Assembly (NCBI RefSeq): GCF_964204865.1
Contig: NC_135261.1
Coordinates: forward strand, 11,842,001 to 11,906,000
Length of the DNA: 64,000 bases
Source: Styela clava
Lineage: Eukaryota > Chordata > Ascidiacea > Stolidobranchia > Styelidae
Direction of reading: 5' to 3'
This document shows positions 56,649 to 64,000 of the stretch, piece by piece; position 1 is the stretch's first letter, and every line of letters starts with the position of its first letter. The position numbers and the translations under genes are program-made. The notes under the pieces are model-generated. The model saw nothing but the letters and a program-made list of their open reading frames with translations. It did not search any database and was not told where the DNA came from.

Positions 56649-57070
56649 AAAGTCTTATTCTAGGCCGCACATTGCTCTATAAAGATGAGAAATGAGTTGC
56701 AGGATTATACCTTAATTGAGTGAATTACTCGTTTTGTGAACACATTTCCCTGAATGATTATATAAGTTTGTATTTTTGTAGAAAACATAGAAACAAAGCT
56801 AACTTGAAAATTTGTTTTATCAAAGTTTATATGTTTGTTGTAATTAATTGCAAGTGTTGTGCTGCTGTAAATTTACTTTGGTATATTAGATTCTATAGTA
56901 TAGTTGACTTTTATGCGTTTACCTAATCTCTCTTTTGCATGACGTATGATGGAGAATTTTTGTTTCATAATTTTATACATCACATAAACAGTATAATTTT
57001 ATTTTTGTATGTTTTCTTATTTTTACGTAGATAACACCTTGGCACCGCTATTGCACGTACAACAGAGAAT

Positions 57071-57076
57071 AATAAA
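57071..57076 (+). terminator. Candidate polyadenylation signal for copy B
   Basis: AATAAA about 420 nt after the stop codon. Nearby, agattctatag(t/g)a...ttgacttttgtgcgtt is duplicated about 270 bases apart (56890 and 57160). Confidence 0.4.
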
Positions 57077-57899
57077 TTGATTTGATATATAGATGATGCT
57101 TGCTTATTAATAATCATTGTACAGGTGGTTTGGTGTGGTAACTTTGTTAAAATAGAATTAGATTCTATAGGAAATTTGACTTTTGTGCGTTATCGCTTTA
57201 GTCGTATGATGTATTATGAAAAATATCTTGATTAGTTTCAACGCAGGATTAGTGTTGTATCCTTGGCTATTCTGCAGGCTGCATGTAGTCTTAAGACTGA
57301 CAAACAATTGATGTAGTATGTTGAAACGTATAAAACAATCCAACGTTTTCGCAAGAATGGTTATTACTGCCGACTCGCGAAATATAATTGAAATAGACTA
57401 TAGGCCTACCATACTATGCCAGATAACGTTTTCAGTTTCAATAAATTGTTTCAATGTCTGATAGAGTGTAACGGGTATGAAATTTGTAAAGATGGTATTA
57501 TCCTATGTACATGAAGACAGAAAAGAAAAAGCGATTGAATAAAATTGTCCAATTAACCGATACATACACTGAAATAGTAGCAGCAACAGTGGAATTTGGC
57601 AATGTTTTGCCAAATTGTAATGTAATAGAACAATACTTTGTCACAAAGTAGAATTGAATAATTTACACTTGTTTCTGAATTATAGTCATGTTTTGTTTTC
57701 ATCAAGCGAGCGCCTTCTTGTATTTTAAAATTTGATGAATTGAACTCTTTTTTTTGTCGTGTATAATCATTTGTAAATATATCATGGTATAAATATTGGG
57801 TCAAGCTTAAAGGGAATTGTCTGTCTATCTTTTAAATGTCTTTGTCTTGTCTTTGATTGTGCTAGGTAAAATCATGTTGAGGAAGCAGATCACCAATGG

Positions 57900-58160
57900 C
57901 GAATTTGCGTTTTGTTTGTCGAAATATCTTATCATATAAGTTAAACTTGACTTGCTTTATTGACTGCCTCATTGACATTGATTGCACAAGTTTTTACTCT
58001 AGCCTAATTCGAGATTAGGGAAGTTTGAACAACCTATATTCACCATGGTATTGCAACATTTCAGTATCATTTCTTAGCATTAAAGTGATTATCATCAAAG
58101 GTGTTTGCAAAATTCATAACCTATTGTTGTAGGTTGCACACCAACCAATTGAAATACAAA
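57900..58160 (+). other. 3'-flank block shared with copy A
   Basis: Counterpart of 17225-17480, with the same series of short identical words in the same order. It begins about 1.25 kb after copy B's stop, versus 2.8 kb for copy A. Non-coding. Confidence 0.7.
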
Positions 58161-58409
58161 GCATATTATGAAACTTGAATAGAGGATCGAGAAAAGGCAA
58201 CGACGCCTGCGCATGCTATGGCGCTCAATCCATATTACCGTCAATTTTTATAGCAAGCACAGAAATTAAAAGTAGCTAAAAACAGGGCCTTGCTCAAATA
58301 GATGTATACGAAAATCAAATGACCATATTTGACTAAATTTTGATGTAGGCCTTCATTTTGAACATTATTATAAGTTTTGGAAAATTAATTTTGTTTTCAT
58401 TATTTAAAT

Positions 58410-58664
58410 GTGAGATGGGGTGAATTTGGGGAGATAAATGCTTTAAGGCAAGAGTACACGGCGGTCTTTGAGAAGGTAGAACCCTGGATTCTTTCATTTC
58501 CGACCTCTGATATGGTGAAAGAGAGGTTTTCAGCCGTTCTGCTATTGCTATCAAAACAACTAAATCGTCTTTCCATCAGTAAACGGGGTAATTTCAGATA
58601 TAATAAAAACTCGCCGAAGAACACCAAGCTCATCCATCTCATTAAAAAACACTATAAACTATGA
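58410..58664 (+). pseudogene. hAT transposase C-terminal (dimerisation) fragment
   Basis: 84 codons with PWILSFPTSDMVKERFSAVL and LLLSKQLNRLSISKRGNFRY. This is the ZBED5/FAM200-like hAT C-terminal pattern (S-F-P-S-x-x-x-x-x-x-F-S-A-V ... N-R-L-x-I-x-x-R-G-x-x-R). It has no upstream transposase and ends at a stop. The ggggggc(g/a)atga words at 58727-58770 may be the element's 3' end. Confidence 0.65.
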
Positions 58665-58770
58665 TTTGTCTCATTATTTGGTCTGTAATACAATCGTTTC
58701 AGACTTTCAAATTTTCTTTGCAGTGTCGGGGGGCGATGAAGTTGTATAAACTACTGTAGGGGGGCAATGA

Positions 58771-59527
58771 TTCATTTTTTTATGGATGAAAAAAGAGTTT
58801 CGTACTCTTGAGTTAGCTATAAGGCTTAGGTACTATTTTAGCACACATAGAAAAGTTAAATTCATTACTTCGATTATTCAGTTTTTTTATAAAACTTTTA
58901 TACTTGTTTTCAGCTACGAAATTAGTCAGGAAGAATGGTGAAAATGTTGAAAAAAAGTTAATAAAGTAATTACATTGATTGATTTTTTTATGGTAAAAAT
59001 GCAAGATTCAATATTCCTAGGACAACCAATAGCAAGATAATAAGTAGACTAAAAGGACACATACTGAAAAAAATGTGAAGTCAATCAGTTAGAATGATTA
59101 ATTATTTATAAAAAATTTTGGAAAACTGACTGTTCTTCAGTTCTATTTGATGATTCTTTCGCAGTTATAAAGAATTGAATATCAATTATTTAACTCAACT
59201 CTCAGTCTCAAAATTGCTCATCTTTTTTATGTGTCATGGTTTATGCTGGCGCAAGCATATCGGCTACAATCGTTAATAGTTCTACTTTGAAGAAAATTGA
59301 GTTGCCAATTTTTTACGAAGAAGGATGATCCAAATAAATTTTTTCCTCTAAGATGAATGGCATGAAGTATATGGAGGGAGGGTTATTCAATATCTCAGTC
59401 AATGTAGAGATTCACATTTAACAAATGCATCACGTAATTTTCAACGAGAGAGCAAAGCTCAAATATTTGGACACGAAGCAAAAATCGAAATATTTTCACC
59501 CAATTTACTCATAAACCATATACTAGA
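58771..59527. other. Gene-free spacer
   Basis: AT-rich; no gene, RNA or transposon end recognised. Confidence 0.4.
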
Positions 59528-59535
59528 GTCTAGAG

Positions 59536-61278
59536 CAGCGTTTCCTAACCTTTTTTGGTCGCGGACTAATTTTTCACCGGCGAAAACCTTTGCAGACTCA
59601 ACGTGCGTTTATCGCAACGGTAGTCTGTGTGACACAACAGAATTATAAAATCGGAAATTCGCCGCAATTACGCGATTAAAGAGCCGACTGTTTTAGTGTA
59701 TAAATGGCCTTTTCAGTTCGCACAACATTCAATCCATGACGACGAGTTTTTCCTTATACCTAACTTCCAAATATAATTTGGGAGATAAATTATTATGGAG
59801 TTGTTATACATGAGAATGAAGGCCAAATACAAGTGAAATGTTTGTATCATTATTATTCAATTAAGTCATCTGAGCAACGAAACTATAACATGCATCACAT
59901 GTGGCACCCCCCCCCCCCTCATGTATAACAACTTCTATAATTTGTTTATCCCCCAAACTATTGGTTAAGATGGGAGGAATGGGGGACATCATTCATTATT
60001 AGAATTTTGTCCCAGGCAGCAGAAAGTTAGACACGTTCCTACACCCCTGGGTCTTGAAACTACAGTTCCAAACTCCGGGAATGAAATCCCGATAACAAAT
60101 ATTTGCTGTATATTCTCAAATAGAACGTTAAATGCTGTTGTTGTCATAAACCTGTTCTATTTTAATTTAATTGTGTTCGTGGTCACTCGCGGTTGCGTCG
60201 ATTTATAACAAGATGAAAGCAGTACTTCTTTAAAATTCCACGGCCATCTGCAAACATAATAATGTGAGAATATATTGCCCCATTATATTCAGTTTTGATA
60301 TATATATACATATTTTTTGCGATCTTCCGAATTTGTTATCGCCTTTAGAAAAATCCTACTATCTGTTGTAAATTTCCAGAAATTACAACTTGATTCAGTA
60401 CTTATTAAAAATATAATTAAAGTATATAAGTAAATCAAAAAAATATATCATCGCCTTGCTATAATATAAATTTTATTGTGATCATTTTAATCTGCGTCTG
60501 TGTTGACGAAATAAAAGCAATACTACTCAGAAAATATCATGACAATCAGTGGACACAAAAAAGCGTGGTGCCCGATTATATTTTGTTTTGATTCGTAGTT
60601 TTGTGAATTCGACAAATCTGAGCTGTCCGTGAAACATTTACGGCGCTCCAGTACTGTACCTACCAATGTGGAGGCAGTAAAGCAAAGAATCCTAAGGGAA
60701 AATGCCGTGATACACGTATAATACAGTAACACCCGAAATTTTGCGATTTGCAATGTCTAAAAGAGCGTTTTTAATTTGAAATGGAAGTTATGGTGTTCTC
60801 CGTTTTATTTCTAGTATTTTGTATTGTCGCTTTTCAATTGAGAAAATTTAGGTTGTCACCATTAACACCCACCAGAACAAAAATTATCCCCCGTTGTTCG
60901 AGCTTGCGAGAAGCACCACTTAGGTATTTATCTATTCACGCGCGTGCCTACTCGGGTTTTTGTCGGAAATCCGCAATTGAATTGTGAAATCCAATCGTTT
61001 GATTAAGCGACGCGCAAGTGACCTGTCGCGTCACCTGTTACCAAATTTTCGAATAGTAAAGTGCTATTTAGTTGAATATTCGAATATGCCCAGCCCTACT
61101 CAGTATCCAGTAATTATTGACTCGATTAATGTTATATGAATAAACTTGTTTTCTATGTTTTATGTAAATTCTAACGTAAATAGTAATTTGACTGATGGTT
61201 AAGTTTTGCAAAAACGTTTGCGGCCAGCTGTGAATTTCCGGCTCGTTGCGGACTCGTTCAAACGGTTGGGAAACACTG
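59536..61278. mobile_element. Non-autonomous hAT element, 1.74 kb
   Basis: The left end is CAGCGTTTCCTAACC; the right end reverse-complemented is CAGTGTTTCCCAACC. A perfect 8-bp duplication GTCTAGAG lies at 59528-59535 and 61279-61286. tcgcggact/gcggactcg blocks sit inside both ends. The small open frames inside have no transposase motif. A run of 12 C's lies near 59909. Confidence 0.93.
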
Positions 61279-61286
61279 GTCTAGAG

Positions 61287-62056
61287 TCTAGACGGAGCTG
61301 AAACTGTGGACCACCGTGACTATCAGTACCGGTACCCGGACTGCCCTAGCTTCATCAGGTTCTATGACAATATTGATTCATGCGTCTTCTGCCAACGTGA
61401 ATTAAAATGCTAAATAATTCGACTCACAACTGTAGTATTAAATCTTTAACAGTACCTCACCTTTTACAGTAACTTTTCGTACTGTACTTACCTACAGTGT
61501 GTCACTGATATCGAAAACATCCGTCTTTCACGTCGCGAGATTTGGTAAAATGAAAACGCGAGACAGCCGTCATGCCTGGCGGAGTGAAAAGCGTGTTTCC
61601 GTTAATAAAAATATATTACAGCAACATTTTGGATAAAATATCAGATCTCATAGGATTCATAAAACATTTAGAATAAGGAGCACATGAAAGTAATAGCCTT
61701 CTAGCGACAACAATTTTTAATCACAGAAATTTTCAAAACAATCAGTACGGTAGTTAGAAGGATTTTTTCATAACAACAAAAATATGAACAAGAGTGTACG
61801 CGAACCTGACAAAAAATTCTAACAACTGTATAATATTGTGACAATCTATAGGCCAATTTCGTAGACAATAATACTAAATCGCATATGAAAATTGTAATTC
61901 TTAGTAATAGTCGACTTAGTTTTATACTGATGAATTTAAAAAAAAATAGATTCAATAAAAATCGACGTAGTTCGGAAATGGCGCTTGATGTCGTAGTCTT
62001 GTGATCTTCATCCAAAACTTGTATCAGAATGCGATATTTTCAACTATAGTGTTTAA
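61287..62056. other. Gene-free spacer
   Basis: Nothing recognised. A minus-strand frame at 61701-62015 is hydrophobic and low-complexity and has no known motif. Confidence 0.4.
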
Positions 62057-64000
62057 CAGTGGCGGCGCGTGGTCATTTTGACAACCGGGGCAAGCTACTG
62101 CGGGACCAAGTCACCCCCATCTACGGGGACAGGATGAGCGCTGTAAGTTCTCCCATCATTTTATGAATATAAAAACCATTCCATCGGTAACAACCAATCG
62201 GCAAAAGCGACAATTTTTGACGATAAGAAAGTGTCTTTAAAACCGGTCCAAGTCAAGGGATTAATAAATATAGACATAGTTTATTTTGAAACCTCTTTCA
62301 AAAGGAAAGACAATATTTACCCAGATAAATACAATGACATATTAACAGAAACTTCGGGAAAGCAGACAAAACCTAAAATAAGGTTTAAAACCTTACTATG
62401 AAGAAAGGAAAGCTAATGCAAAGATAAGGACATGCGTCGCTCACTCATAGATATATATGCTGCTAGACTTCTACTGCTTAAACATATATGTAACACGCCG
62501 CGGTTTCTTGGAAGCAAAATGCTCAATAACGCGCTGATTAAAGTCATGCATCCCAGAAATAACGTCTCTGTGAATGGATAAAACAGCCAAGGAATTTAAT
62601 CTATCTTGCTTCATTGTGTTTCTGAAATACGTTTTAATACGCTTCAGCGTGCTGAATGTTCGCTCTGCGTCGGCGGAAGAAATAGGCGTCGTCAAAATGA
62701 TGTCCAGAAATTTTGCAGACGCCGCAAAGGTAGTTACTAGAGTGTTATCTATGAGGAACCCATAGAGCGCGCAAGTTGATGTGATGTTCAAAAAAGTTTG
62801 ATTGGTGTATATACATCGCAATTCATTTTCCAATTTACCCACGTTCATCATGGGGTAAAATTTGGAGACAGTAGTCAACAAATGGATGGGAAATTGACGT
62901 GCAAATTTTGAAAAATTTTCGGGGTTCATCAAAGAGAACGCGGCAAGGTGTTCAGTGCGTAGACGATCGCCTGTTTGATTCACCAGAATGTCACAGCATT
63001 CCTTTGCAAACAAAATCGAACGCTGCGTTGTTTGCCCGCGCCGTAAAGAAGCACTCCATGTGTCGTCGTATTTTATTGTTTCCCGGATACGAGATACAGC
63101 ATCGCAGAAGTCTGAAATACACGACTGCACAGACGCTCCACCCATTAGCCTTGACTGCATAATACTAATATATCCACGTGATAGAATATTGTGGAGAAAA
63201 AAGCGAGAAAAAAATGAAAACTCACCATCTTCTAGCAGACGTTGTAGACCTGCCGCCTCCCTCACAGAGCGTTCGTCCCAAACCGGAGAGCTCTGAATGC
63301 CATTGAAACACTCAATGAGCTCAGACCTAATTTCGAACACGCCCTGCACCACGCGTGATTGGAAGTTCCAACGTGTTGGTGCACAAGCTGGGAGACGGCG
63401 GCTACATATCTGGCGAAGGAGGTCAGAGCGCTTCGGCGAAACGGAAAAAAATGAAGAAAACCCCGAAACATTTGCAAAAAATATACGGACGAGAGGGGTA
63501 TCAAGACACATATTTTTAATAACGAGGTTGAATTGGTGTGCATAACAATGTAAAAAATGCGCATGAGGAAAATCTTCTTTTATATAAACTTGAACACCAT
63601 GTTTCGATCCACTCATGACTGCCGCGCCGTCATAAGTTTGAGCTATCAATTTTGACTTCGCGTTGTAAGGCTGTAACACTTCTTTCAGTACAGCCTATAT
63701 CCCGCAAGCCGTGCGATCAACGATTGGTACAAAGCTGTGAAATCTCTCGGTAGGTTTACCATCTTTCACCAACCGAAAAATCACAGCCAGTTGGGAAACG
63801 CACGTGATGTCAGTTGTCTCGTCAGACTGATTCGAAAGGAACTGGCAATTCTCAATTTCCAGAGCCAAATGTTGTAAATAAATTTTATACATTGAGTCGA
63901 GCAAATCATTTTGGATATCCTTAGATGTCTCTTTCGAAACAGTTGCGGCATCAAGATGATCTCTCAATACTGTATCTAGGGATGCGGTGTATTCCACCAT
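62057..64000 (-). mobile_element. Autonomous-type hAT element, runs off right edge
   Basis: The left end, CAGTGGCGGCGCGTGG, has the typical terminus of ZMYM/DUF4371-type hAT elements. The transposase lies on the minus strand inside. The 8 bases before it (GTGTTTAA) would be the target duplication. The 5' end of the element is outside the window. Confidence 0.75.
62471..64000 (-). pseudogene. hAT transposase, ZMYM1/DUF4371 type, with one in-frame stop
   Basis: Two segments in the same frame, 63695-64000 and 62471-63694, are split by a single TAG at 63695-63697. The upstream part has LSNQSDETTDITCVSQLAVI (DUF4371, first catalytic Asp region). The downstream part has AQTYDGAAVMSGSKHGVQ (second Asp), HCYAHQFNLVIKN and CAPTRWNFQSR. 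The dimerisation domain reads ISSADAERTFSTLKRIKTYF and RNTMKQDRLNSLAVLSIHRD. The last two thirds of a hAT transposase are present; the BED finger would lie to the right. Transposases of this kind bind the termini and cut and paste the element. The lone stop may be an inactivating mutation. Confidence 0.85.

Noticed and set aside
61701..62015. 104-codon minus-strand frame just left of the hAT element
   Set aside because: Low-complexity hydrophobic composition, no homology recognised, lies outside the element's left terminus.

Overview
This is an AT-rich, intron-containing animal genome, not a prokaryote. The ankyrin-repeat cation-channel genes, GT-AG introns (one GC-AG), and a mix of BEL/Pao, Gypsy, LINE, hAT and P-like elements point to a marine invertebrate. 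The frequent 'taggcctat' motif and possible trans-splice acceptors just upstream of start codons make me favour an invertebrate deuterostome such as a tunicate. That placement is an inference with low to moderate confidence.

The host genes are two paralogous TRPA-family channels on the + strand. Copy A spans about 2200-14436 and copy B about 43408-56648. I assembled both exon by exon from splice sites and reading phase. Each has an N-terminal ankyrin array, a six-transmembrane channel domain with a G-E pore motif (MMIGE or IMIGE), and a conserved acidic C-terminus ending D-D-L-D-L. Many exon lengths match exactly between copies (148, 187, 239, 207, 117, 69 and 168 nt). Copy B looks intact apart from an uncertain first exon. 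Copy A lacks the exon that encodes S3 in copy B and has a one-base frameshift in the S6 exon, so it may be a decaying copy or may carry assembly errors. A stretch of 3' flank is also shared (about 17225-17480 and 57900-58160), so the duplicated block extended beyond the coding region.

The 29 kb between the channels is mostly nested mobile DNA. On the minus strand it holds: a broken BEL/Pao element (17.75-21.4 kb) carrying two small hAT elements; a tandem-repeat block (22.7-23.9 kb) followed by a two-ORF APE-type LINE (23.9-28.2 kb); and a Gypsy element (29541-38787) with apparently identical LTRs, inserted in a BEL/Pao gag frame. A P-like element with a degenerate THAP finger (36001-38756) sits inside the right-hand LTR of the Gypsy element. 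A hAT element (37291-38476) sits inside that P-like element. The BEL pieces on both sides of the LINE and Gypsy elements may be parts of one original copy.

The flanks are also transposon-rich. The left edge holds another BEL/Pao gag reading off the window with 31-residue repeats. The right side holds a hAT transposase C-terminal fragment (58.4 kb), a 1.74 kb non-autonomous hAT with perfect 8-bp target duplications (59536-61278), and a ZMYM/DUF4371-type hAT transposase with one in-frame stop running off the right edge (62057-64000). Two copies of a 102-bp hairpin MITE (12380 and 16750) and a longer inverted-repeat MITE (10359-10686) lie in or near copy A. I saw no rRNA, no convincing tRNA gene and no CRISPR array.
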